This document shows positions 13,942 through 24,168 of a stretch of DNA of 64,000 bases, one piece after another. Below the pieces are notes generated by a model. The model had not been told where the DNA came from. It saw only the letters and a list, made by a program, of their open reading frames with translations, and did no database searches. The first letter of the stretch is position 1. Each line of letters opens with the position of its first letter. Made by a program: the position numbers and the translations under genes. Source of the stretch: Cloeon dipterum (taxonomy: Eukaryota; Arthropoda; Insecta; Ephemeroptera; Baetidae); the NCBI RefSeq assembly GCF_949628265.1, contig NC_088790.1, positions 27,098,545 to 27,162,544 on the forward strand. The letters are read 5' to 3'.

Positions 13942-14363
13942 ACAGTTGCATAAACCCTTAGTTATTGAAGCCGCCAACAGATAGCGCAACCACAGACTTT
14001 CTTAAAAATTTTGTTTTAAGCTGTTTTAAGGCGTTTCCACTGCGATTTCAGACTCAATCTAGCTATTTTGCTTTTTTCAATTAATTTGCTAATTTTTGAC
14101 GTGCTGAAAACAAAAATCGGTTCAGCCATTCGCCGTAGAAACGTTGAAAAAGATTTTTTTATTTCAAAAAATAGTTTTTCACGATTCTACGGCGATTGGC
14201 TGAACCGATTTTGGTTTTCAGCACGTCAAAAATAGCAAATTAATTGAAGAATGCACAGTAGCTAGATTGAGTCTGAAATCGCAGCGGAAGTGCCTTAAAA
14301 TCGAAAGTCTACGGTGGCGCCATCTGTTGGCGGCTTCGAACACTTAGGGTTTATGCAACTGGT
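13942..14363 (+). mobile_element. Palindromic MITE, family A, copy 2
   Basis: Carries CAGTTGCATAAACCC at the left and its inverse at the right, the full hairpin arms, and the AGATAGCGCAACCACAG block missing from copy 1. It is followed within about 17 bases by family B copy 5. Confidence 0.85.
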
Positions 14364-14379
14364 GAATTACAAGAAAAAT

Positions 14380-14627
14380 GTTGCGATAAAATTGGTTCGC
14401 ACTGCGCAGATCCAAGATGGCGTCTGAATGTGGGAAACAAAAAGCTCTCTTTTGATTGCCGTACGAGTGTCAAGAGTTTGTTTTTACGATCCAAAAGACA
14501 CAAATAGTACAAGTAATGCAAATGATGTCACAATATTGACCAAAACTTGCTTCTTTTCGCACATTTTCACGTGACCATACTCCACTGGACGCCATATCTG
14601 CGCGTCGCACGAATCTGGCCACCGCTG
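14380..14627 (+). mobile_element. hAT-like MITE, family B, copy 5 (left end lost)
   Basis: Begins inside the family at TGCGATAAAATTGG; the usual CAGCGGGG end is missing. It ends with GGCCACCGCTG. It sits directly downstream of family A copy 2, so the left end may have been lost when the two became adjacent. Confidence 0.75.
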
Positions 14628-16835
14628 CTTCTATGAAGCTCAGAAAAAGATTATTTTATAGAATAAATAAACTCGAAAGTCGAAGAAAAAAATCAATGAA
14701 TCCCTTTCTGGGTCTAAAAGTCTTGTTTTTGCTGCCCTGTACGTCCTAAAGTCAGTAAAGGAGTAGATTCCGCGAAAATGAGACAAGCAGCACTATTGAT
14801 CTTAAAAGACATTCTCCGAGCTTTTGTCAACTTGAGGGGGTTAACCTCTGCTATTTTGAAGGAATTGGTCGTGAAAGGGCACGTTGCCGCAAATAGCTAG
14901 CTGTTGCTGACGCAGTTTCGGAACTTTCCTCGGCGTAGAGGGAAAAAAGAGCAAATTTTTAAACCAACTGGGAGGGAGAGCTAATGTAGCCAGTAGTTAG
15001 CCTTTTTATGTGGCCGCAGTTGCTGGGAAAACTCGTTCTTGTATCGCATATCCGTTGCCATTTTCATCTGTTCGGATGATCCACTTTCCCACACGCGCGC
15101 GGATAGGTATCGCATTTCGCCAAGCGTTGTTTTTCCCCCGATGAGACACATACACGGATATCCAGCGCAAGACTTTTGTGTTCCATCAATGGCAAAACGA
15201 GCGACAAGCACGTTCGCCCGCGAGCACCGTGTCTGTCGCCTGTCGCTTCAAAATTCAAACGAGTTATCGATTCGAGAAAGATCGATTGTCAAATATCTAC
15301 ATCACAGTTGGGCTGCTTTTTACTCCCCATAGGCGCCTCGAAAACTCCTCACTCATCCAATTGGACGAAAAACTATTTTCGGATTCATCAATCACGCTTT
15401 TTATCTCCGATAATTTTTCATTTTTATGCAAATTTATCAAGCGCACATTCACAAAAAAAAATAGAACTAGTGGAGCAGAAAATGAGAGTTGTTCGATGGT
15501 GAACGCATTTTGTTTGAGAGAACATGTGAAATCAATTGGACATATTCCCTTTGTTTGAGCGTCAGTGGCTACAAAAACGGTTTACTTTAACAGTTTTGTT
15601 CGTCCGGATTTTTCCTGAAATAATAATAGGCACTAAAATTTTGTCTTTACAAATGTACAGAACATTTGGGATTTTTTAAACCAAAATAGCTTCTCATAAA
15701 ATCATTGCAAGAAAGTATAGTTTGAGAGCTTGGAGGCAAACAATTATTTTTAAAATATTTAGTCGTGTAGAGTCAAAAGCAAAGCCTAAAAACTATTTTG
15801 AGTAGTGAACAAAAGAGTCAAGCGCCGGAAAATATTGTCAGTTACATTACAAAATTAATATTAGAATAGAGAAACATTGACATGAATTATCATTTAAAAA
15901 AAACCTTATTTCATATGAAAACGTGTCTGACACAAATTTATGCTTTAACCTAAAAATGCTCTGAAGCAAAAGAGATGAAAATAAAATAGTGAAAAGTGGT
16001 TTTTAGCGTCTTAAATGTATGCAAAAAATTCTAAATTTATTAATTTTCCTGCGTCATGACAAATTTTTACAGATAAAAACCGTGGAAAAAATGAAATTTA
16101 TTCATTAACTATTTCGAAAAATTGATGTTTTCCTAACCAAAAATATTTTACTTTTGATTTTCCGCCCTTTCTCCATACCCAGCATTGCGGTGTCTTTGTC
16201 ATCCCCAAAATCCGCCAAAAATTGAATTCAAGCAGGTGACAACAATTAATTTATAAATTAATAACAGTCATTTTGTGGCAGCAACTGAGCAATTGTTAAC
16301 GTGAAATGTGTCTCATGGTGATGTGAGTGAAATTACCACCATTTCGCATTTGATAAAGGTGGCGTTTTGCCACTGCAACAGTGGCGTGGTGCTTATGCGT
16401 CCCCAAGGAATGAGCGGTAGTAAAAGCCAGCCGACTAACGAGCCTGCCTCACCTTTTAGCGTGGCTGCGACTCACCTTTTTGCGGCAGCGTGCACGTAAA
16501 TTGCTAACGACATTTGCCGCCTGGCTGACAATCATTGGACGCTTGTGGTCACTCGCAAATCTCACTACGAGTGCGAGTGCATTGTTCTATGCACTTCTGC
16601 AGCAAGGGGTTAAGTGGTCAGAGAAGAACAAAAGGCAATTATTGTCCAAGAAAATAATACACCGAGGAGAAGAAAATTAATTTTTTGTTCTCTTGGTGGT
16701 AGCAATTATACGAGCAAAAGAAACGATCCAGATGATATCAAATCTCTCGTGGAAACACCCAAATCCTTGCTTTTGTAGCAAAAGGCCAAGGCTCCTAGAC
16801 AAATTGAAACAAAAGATACCTTCAATTTAATAAAT

Positions 16836-17482
16836 GATTAAAATGGATTGATTGGTTGAACATTATTTGAATTGTTGGATGCAATAAGCAGTTGATCGAT
16901 AAACAATTTTTTCTACAATATGCAACAATAAAAAAGAACCTTGCTACAACAGCGGGGTCCAGATTCGTGTGACGCGCAGACATGGCGTCCGGTGGAGTAT
17001 GTTCACGTGAAAATGCGCGAAAAGAAGCAAGTTTTCGTGTCAATATTGTGACATAATTTGCATTTGTCTTTTGGATCGTAAAAACAAACTCTTGACACTC
17101 GTATGGCAATCCAAAGAGAGCTTTTTGTCTCCCACATTCAGACGCCATCTTGGATCTGCGCAGTGCGAACCAATTTTATCGCACATCTGGACCCCACTGC
17201 TGCTACAGTAAAAATTCAAATTTCCAGCAATTGACCGCATTTTCTTGGCAGATTTCGATTCCTCTTGTCGAGATCTGTCCAACAGCGTATGAAATATTTT
17301 AGGGAAACTCTCTTTGTCGTGAAATAAAACAGGATTTCAAGTAAGGAGACACAGTCCTCACAATTTGCAGCCATATATTTTTATAAAAAAAAGTACAATG
17401 CTACTCGGGCCAATTTTGGCTTCAACTGAATCCTTGGCAACAAGGAATATCCATGCTTTTGCAGCATCAATCCTTTTTTTAA
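16836..17482 (+). mobile_element. Family D element, copy 1, split by a family B insertion
   Basis: The left part (16836-16949) and right part (17200-17482) are contiguous in other family D copies; family B copy 6 interrupts them at CTTGCTACA. Recognisable blocks are GATCGATAAACAATTT, TCGAGATCTGTCCAAC and TTTCAAGTAAGGAGAC. No coding capacity. Confidence 0.7.
16950..17199 (-). mobile_element. hAT-like MITE, family B, copy 6, nested in family D
   Basis: Starts CAGCGGGGTCCAGATTC and ends TGGACCCCACTG. The flanking TTGCTACA and CTGCTACA reflect the duplicated target within the family D element. The nesting shows that this B copy is younger than its D host. Confidence 0.8.
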
Positions 17483-17988
17483 ACCATTTTCTATATTTGG
17501 CTTTGTGTGATACGATATGTGATATGTATCGAGCAAGGCCATCCAAATAAAGATCGCATGCTGTGCAAATATAGCGAAATATCAACTAAATTTAGCAACG
17601 CGAATTTCGAGGCATCAAGATCAAGTATAGTGGAAGATGATAACAGGCCGCCTTTAAAAGTTTTCCGCGTTTCCTCACAATCAGCAGTGTCTTAAGCTTC
17701 AAAACGCCAAGGCCGCTGAAATACGCGCTGGCTCGCCGCAAGAAAATCCTTCTCCAATTTGAATATGTATAAACTGGGTCACAAATAAATGTGCATTATA
17801 TATATCAGTCTTGTGCTCGACAAAGCGGTGAGGGTAGGATTAGCGTCAAGCACGCCACGAGAGACAGAGAGAGCAGATAAAAAGACGCAAATTTGCAAGT
17901 AATCCCGCCAAAAGAGCGACAGACAGCGAGCCAAGGGTTAAAATACTTTGCTGAGAGGGATCGATACTCGTAGCCCCCTGGACAGAGC

Positions 17989-17990
<2 letters not shown>

Positions 17991-18019
<29 letters not shown>
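17991..18019. repeat. CT dinucleotide microsatellite
   Basis: About fourteen uninterrupted CT units, followed by CGTTCTCTCGCTC. It lies in a moderately GC-rich stretch; GA/CT tracts of this kind can be bound by GAGA-type factors in insects, but nothing else here indicates a promoter. Confidence 0.85.
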
Positions 18020-18022
<3 letters not shown>

Positions 18023-18453
18023 CTCTCGCTCATCACAATGATTGCAACGTGCGGCACACTCTACGCTTTCGCCGCCGCACAGCTGCATCACCTCGTGCGA
18101 ATAAAACCGAATTGCCGGCGTGTTTTATTGTTCTTCCATATATCCAGCCGAGCATCTTTACTTACTACCCGCCGCCACTACCTCCACCTCTGTTAGGAGG
18201 AATTAACACCGACCCTTTTCCGCCTAGCCGCCCCGGTCTCCATAAGCCATAACTCGCGAGCCTCAATCTCTTCATGTTCTTATGGCCCAGGGGATAAGAG
18301 CTCAGCGATCATTTTCAATTACACCTGCTCACTTTCAAAAAAAGATCATACTAAAAGGATATAACGACTTTTTGTTTTAGTAGAACATAATTTAACTAAT
18401 TTAATAGATAAACCTCAAAGACTTTATTTGCAAAATTTAAAATAATCGGTATT

Positions 18454-18893
18454 TTAAAGTGGAATGATACTGGACAACAATTGAAAACTATTTAAATTGT
18501 TGGATGCCTTAAACAATTGACCGATAAACAATTTGTTCAACAATTTGCAATAATAAAATGGACCTTCCTACAGTAAAAATTCAAATTTTGCCAATTTTCT
18601 CCAAAATGTACAGTGCTTGAACATATTTCTTGGCATATTCCGATTCCTCTCGTCGAGATCTGTTCAACGGTGTATGCCACTTATTGGGGAAACTCTTGGT
18701 TTTGAAATTAAATCGTATTTCAAGTAAGGAGACAGCCATTACCATTTGAAAAGCACGCTAACTTTCCAGCCAATTTTCTCCAAAAATTACAGCGCTCCTT
18801 AGGTCAATTTAGGCTTTAACTGAATCCTAAGGGATGAGTTTATGCATTGGCAACAAGCATTTTCCAGGCTTTTCCAGTATCATTCCTCTTTAA
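18454..18893 (+). mobile_element. Family D element, copy 2 (complete)
   Basis: Begins TTAAAGTGGAATGATAC and ends GTATCATTCCTCTTTAA, a 17-bp terminal inverted repeat with one mismatch. About 440 bp, AT-rich, no coding capacity. This is the clearest complete copy and defines the ends of the family. Confidence 0.8.
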
Positions 18894-21279
18894 TTTTTTT
18901 CTGATTTTGTCAATTAAAATCTGAAACGGGGTGCACTGCACCGTCACCATAGACGAAAAATTAAAATTAAAATTTTACCGGACCTCTAGTTTAAAATGAA
19001 GCCATTGATATACTTTATGACTTCCCTCAATCTGAATAAAAAAAGCTTTGTTTCCATCCAGGAAAGGAAAAAAACTATACACAAATTTAAAAATAATTTA
19101 GACTTTCTTTACAATTCGCAATACAGAACTTAGGTTTTTAGTGAGTAAGCAAATAAAGTTAAACACCAATAAAAATAGCGTCTATTCAGCTTTAAGAGAT
19201 GTGATTGCTGTGTGTGCGATGCATACTTTTTCACAATCACGAGTTGTTAGAGGTATTATTGACAGGACAGGTGCGCATGAAAATTCGTAAAATTCGCGTC
19301 GGAATTTTGTATTGTGCGGAGCACTTGAACGATTCAAAGGGAAATCAATGAACTATTCGGAGAGCTCTCACCTTTTTACATCGGATTACAACCATTATAT
19401 TTTAAGTGTTACATTAACAATTTTCAAACTTTGAGCATACAATTTTAAAATTCAAGGTTGAGCTGTTTTTATGTTTGAATTTTTTTCTCCATAATTTCGG
19501 CTTTTTCGGAACAATATTTCGGTTGTTCTCGTGCCTCATCAGAAGGCCTACATTAAAAAATTAGACAATATAGAATTAGAGAAGGGAGAATTCCAAATCG
19601 ACGGTTGTTGAAAATGTCAATTTTCACTCGCAATTCCATCCTCTCTTTTCTAGCCAATCCAACTGGAGAAAATTCTGCTCTTAATAATATCATAAACAAT
19701 CGAAAAATGGAAAGTAAATTATCTTTACTGCAAGCTGTTGATGCTTTGATTGCAATATCGATTTCTCAAAGGGTGTTAGAATGTGATCGCAGCCGGTGAT
19801 CTGCGTAGGCGGTGGGGTTGCGGCCGCTCTCTAACAAACCCGATCAATCTCTTGAAATACATATAATCAAACAGCCGAGGGCTGCACCAACAAGCTTGCT
19901 CTCTCACTCTCTACAGCAGCAGCAATAATTAACTCGGGACGCATTCACGCGCGCGTATACGTGCAATGTACGTTGATTGAGTCGGCGGCGGCGGCCGGAT
20001 CATTTTCCTAAAGTGCACTCGGTGCGACCTCAATTAGAACAGATGGTGCTTTTTAAGCCGATTGCTTTCCGCTGATTTTTCCCGTCAGACACGCAGCCGC
20101 ATTGCTGATTGACCATGGCTGCTGAAATCAATTATATTATTGTAGGATTCGTTTTGATTGTCCGTATTATTGATTTTGCTGTTAATTACTTTTCTGCTGC
20201 AGAGTGACGGGCATCAGTAGGTCTGTCTCAGCCGGGCTTTGCGTCCAGCACTAATATTGAATTTCCTCTTCCTGTGTGCATTCCGCCGAGGGATATCCTT
20301 TTTATTGCCGGCCGAGCGCATTAAATTCGCTCTGGGGAAGATTATTTTATTTCCATTTTGCTCGCGCAACAACCGTTGGTAAATACTAAAGACTGTTTGA
20401 TATGTAAGCCACAAATTGGATTACAGAGGAAATAAATAATTTTCTAGTAGAAAAATGAATCTAGCCTCCAGTAAATTAAATGTGGCTTCTTTCATTGCAA
20501 TATTTTATTCAGGCCAAAGGTATAAATCACGAAGATAACTCAAATAATAGACCTGTCCTCGTTGGGACGCAGCTCACAGCTTTAATCAAGATAAAAAACA
20601 CATTAGTGGAAAATTATCTCAATTGTTCTTAGTATCTTTGTTCTGGCCTCATCAGCAGTATTTTTTTCCAGTAAAAATACAGATTTTTAGTGCAATCTGA
20701 AACAGGAACAAGTCTTGTTATCAATTTCTCTCTCAACAGAATATAAAATGGCTTTCTTTTATCAACATATAAATGTTAGTTGGATATTTAAAATCTTGAT
20801 TATTTCATTCACAGACGTCACTTAGGATTTCTTTCTAATTCAGTGTGCAGCCCAGCAGATAAATGTATGATTTGGAATTTTATTTGATCGAATCATCTAT
20901 TTTCACTAAGCTATACGTAGACAGAAACATTCACAGGATTCGCAATTTCTCGCATTTTTCCCGGAAAAAAATATTTTGTAAATAAAAACTGTTTTACTGT
21001 GTATTGTTCTGTCACTCATTATGCAAAATAATATATTTTAAAGTTAAAGATTATGGATATTTCCATACTTTAAGTGACAATTTTGCAATATTTGTCTAGT
21101 TTTTCTTTTAATCATGAAAAAATTGGGAAATCCCAAATATATTTGGGGATTAACGGCTTTTTTACGAAAAACCAGTGGTTCATATATTACAAAATTGGTG
21201 AACCTGGAATTATGTCAGCATCAGCATATTATCGTCATTCATGATTTTCTGATTATTAAAATTTATGGTTTCTTAATTG

Positions 21280-21754
21280 ACCAGTTGCATAAACCCTTAG
21301 TTATTGAAGCCGCCAACAGATGGCGCAACTACAGACTTTTTTAAAAATTTTGTTTTAATGCATTTCCGCTGCGATTTCAGACTCAATCTAGCTATTTTGC
21401 TTTTTTTCGATTAATTTTCTTTTTTGACGTGCTGAAAACCAAAATCGGTTCAGCCATTCGCCGTAGAAACGTTGAAAAAGATTTTTTTTATTTCAAAAAA
21501 TAGTTTTTCACGATTCTACGGCGATTGGCTGAACCGATTTTGGTTTTCAGCACGTCAAAAAATAGCAAATTAATTGAAGAATGCTCGGTAGCTAGATTGA
21601 GTCTGAAATCGCAGCGGAAGTGCCTTAAACCCTAAGTGTACGAAGCCGCCAACAGATGGCGCCACCGTAGACTTTCGATTTTAAGGCACTTCCGCTGCGA
21701 TTTCAGACTCAATCTAGCTACCGAGCATTCTTCAATTAATTTGCTATTTTTTGA
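21280..21754 (+). mobile_element. Palindromic MITE, family A, copy 3, rearranged
   Basis: The first two thirds follow the family consensus. At about 21629 the sequence switches strand: instead of finishing the right arm it runs back as an inverted copy of the right arm. The copied arm keeps a private variant (CTCGGTAG in place of CACAGTAG), so the second part was templated from the first part of this same copy. Confidence 0.8.
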
Positions 21755-22179
21755 TCAACTAAAAAACTCATAATAAATGTGAAGAAATTTAGCAAAAATG
21801 CATTATATTATTGCCTCCTCAACTGACGTTTCTAAGAGTTTTTATTGCTTTTGGTATACGCCAATGAAGGAAGATTGCCAAAAGTACTCATTGCTCTAAA
21901 AATCATAACCTTTTTTTTATCTCCGATTACATCAATAATTATTTTTTTCGCCGGTAAATCCCGACTATTTTTATTAAGCCATATTTCCGGCTCAAAAACT
22001 GACAGAAATTCCCTATAGTCTATGGATAATATTCAAATTTCCAGCCAAAAAAGAATTGTAAAGCAAACACGGGCCTAAATTTTCCGAAAATCAGATGCAA
22101 ACTAGAGTGGATAATACAATAACGGCGTGTCTTTCTCGCAAATTCCACCGCTAAAATTTGATTCAGCGACGGCGAAACA

Positions 22180-22620
22180 CTCTCAGCCGCCGAATTTATA
22201 AACACACGCGTACTCGTGAAAAAAGCATGCGAGAGAGCGGGCCACATCCGCAGCGCGCGCGTGGCTCGCTTTCAGAGCGCGCTCGCTCAGCCGGATTGCT
22301 TTTATCCGAGCTGAGTGCTTCTGCTCGCTTTGCAGATTTCATCAAACCAACTTACCTGCGGGTGCGTGTTAAGGAATTTAGCGAGCTGCCTCTCGCCTGC
22401 TCAAATGAAATTATAATCAAGGCAGGCGCCGCCGTGTTGCAAGCCAGCAGACAATCTGCTCCGGAGCATCCGCGTCGGCCTTCGTGCCGGTTGCATAACT
22501 ACCATCTCTGCAGGCGTTTCCTCGCCTGTCACCACCGACCGCCACCGCCTACTCTACATCTTTTCAATCTGCTCTTGCACGTCGTGAGTGTGTTTGTGTC
22601 GTCGGGAATAAATTTAAATC
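22180..22620. promoter_or_regulatory. CpG-rich block upstream of Pde6 (possible promoter)
   Basis: Strongly CpG-rich stretch with GCGCGC and GCTCGCTC motifs, a TATAAAC-like sequence near its left edge, and a sharp return to AT-rich DNA at about 22620. It is the nearest such block 5' of the first coding exon of the phosphodiesterase gene (1.5 kb away), which has a spliced leader. Role inferred from composition and position only. Confidence 0.3.
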
Positions 22621-22796
22621 CACGATGATCTCCGTGTTCTTGCTATTTAGGACAAGCTCTTTTAGTGTTTTTGAAGTATTGGAATTAGATTTTAAAAAGT
22701 TGGGACTCGTAAACAGTTAATTTAGACGCTTTGAGAGTAAAAAAGTGATCTGATTTCTCGTGGATTCATGCCGAAATTAGAAAAGCAACAACGATT

Positions 22797-23200
22797 TTAA
22801 GTGGATTGATATAGAGGTGATAGAGGACAGTAATTTAAAATGAATTGTTGCCTACAATAAGCAGTTTTGTTCCCTTTTATTATGTGCAATAATCAAAAGC
22901 TTGCAGTTAAAGTGGATCGATACAGGGCGGCAATTGAAAATTAATTGTTGATCGATAAACAATTGTTTTACAATATTCAATAATCAAAATAGGACCTTGC
23001 TCAAGTAAAAAATTCAAATTTTTAAACTTTTCTCAAAATTTAACAACGCTTGATCACATTTTCTTGGCAGATTTCGATTCCTCTCGTCGAGATTTGTCCA
23101 ACAGCGTATGAAACCTTTTTGGGAAACTCTTTGTCAAGAAATAAAATAAGATTTCAAGTAAGGAGAAACTCCTCCCCATTTAAAATGCATGCTAGTTTAT
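22797..23200 (+). mobile_element. Family D element, copy 3 (decayed, partly duplicated)
   Basis: Contains the GTTAAAGTGGATCGATAC end, the ATCGATAAACAATTG block and the TTTCAAGTAAGGAGA block, but lacks the right end. A second partial left end lies just before it (22797-22890). Confidence 0.65.
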
Positions 23201-23722
23201 AAAAAAATCATATTTTCCATTTAAAAAACCACAGCAAAATTTCCCCTCAGATTACTGATGTAGGTTTCGTTGTTGTACGCTTCAATTTGAAGATAAGTTG
23301 TATACGATTTTAGAATAGAGTCCCTTCCTTTGGAGCAAGCGTGCTTCTGCTCTAAGCTCATTTGCGATAACGTTTTATGACCGTCATTATTTCGCGTCCT
23401 GAATGCCAATACACACACAAGCTCACTCGCTAGCAACGCATTTAATATGCGGCCATGTAAAACGGAATGCATTCATGTGCGTCAGCGCTGCTAAACTTGT
23501 CATTTTCTGAACCACTTTGCCTTTTTATTTTATTTCACTCGCACAACATGCACAAAAAAGTTACACATTGACTTTACGACTAAATTGAATACGAGAAAAA
23601 TAACTAGCTTGCTGTACGCCGAGGAAACTGCGTTGAATTTCAACTGAAATAAATTAATGAACTTACGGATTTATCTATCTTACTTTTTTTTAATTTCTGT
23701 ACTTGAAATCTCACGTATTTAC

Positions 23723-23999
23723 CAGCGGGGGCCAGTTGTGCGATAAAATTGGTTCCAACTGCGCAGATCCAAGATGGCGTCTGAATGTTGGAAACAAAAA
23801 GCTGTCTTTGGATTGCCGTACGAGTTTCAAGAGTTTGTTTTTACGATCCAAAAGACAGAATTAGTACAAATAATGCACATTATGTCAAAATATTGACACG
23901 AAAACTTGGTTCTTTTCGCGCACTTTCACGTGACCGTTTTTTCGCGCCATTCTACACCGGACGCCATATCTACGCGTCGCACGAATCTGGACTCTGCTG
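23723..23999 (+). mobile_element. hAT-like MITE, family B, copy 7
   Basis: Begins CAGCGGGGGCCAG and ends TGGACTCTGCTG. Flanked on both sides by a perfect 8-bp duplication, GTATTTAC, the cleanest evidence with copy 8 for hAT-type insertion. Confidence 0.9.
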
Positions 24000-24147
24000 G
24001 TATTTACACATGTTTGTTGCATAAAATTATTCTGTTCATCTAAATTAGTTCCATGCATACGTATCAAAATTCGTATTTTTACTCCTACAAACCCCTACAA
24101 AAAACAAAAAGGGTTTAACTAGAATCTCTGCGTGGTTGCAGGTCAAA

Positions 24148-24168
24148 ATGGAGCCTCTTGAAGTATGA
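24148..24168 (+). CDS. Upstream ORF overlapping the Pde6 start codon
   Basis: Just after a 3' splice site (ttgcag, exon from about 24142) an ATG in strong context (AAAATGG) opens a six-codon ORF, MEPLEV, whose stop overlaps the Pde6 start as ATGA. The main ORF start at 24165 is fixed by an in-frame TGA at 24159. The arrangement would allow translational control by termination and reinitiation; whether the leader is transcribed in this form is not known from the sequence. Confidence 0.45.
   Translation: MEPLEV

Larger units (their letters stand above)
3356..24141. other. 20.8-kb region without a convincing coding exon
   Basis: No ORF here pairs with splice sites to give a plausible protein; the longer ORFs are in GC-rich or repetitive DNA and are open on both strands. 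It contains family A copies 2-3, family B copies 1-7, family D copies 1-3, a CT microsatellite and several CpG-rich patches (about 6.4-6.9, 8.4-8.5, 10.1-10.3, 12.3-12.5, 19.8-20.1 and 22.2-22.6 kb). As it lies between the divergent tetraspan gene and the first coding exon of the phosphodiesterase, which has a spliced 5' UTR, it may hold distant 5' UTR exons, promoters or enhancers. This is inference. Confidence 0.5.

Noticed and set aside
18283-18310. tRNA-like fragment around GGGGATAAGAGCTCAG
   Set aside because: No matching acceptor stem, T-loop or B-box downstream.
22158-22628. 156-residue plus-strand ORF before Pde6
   Set aside because: Composition of a CpG-rich patch, no recognisable domain and no in-phase junction to the first Pde6 coding exon, which has an in-frame stop just before its ATG.
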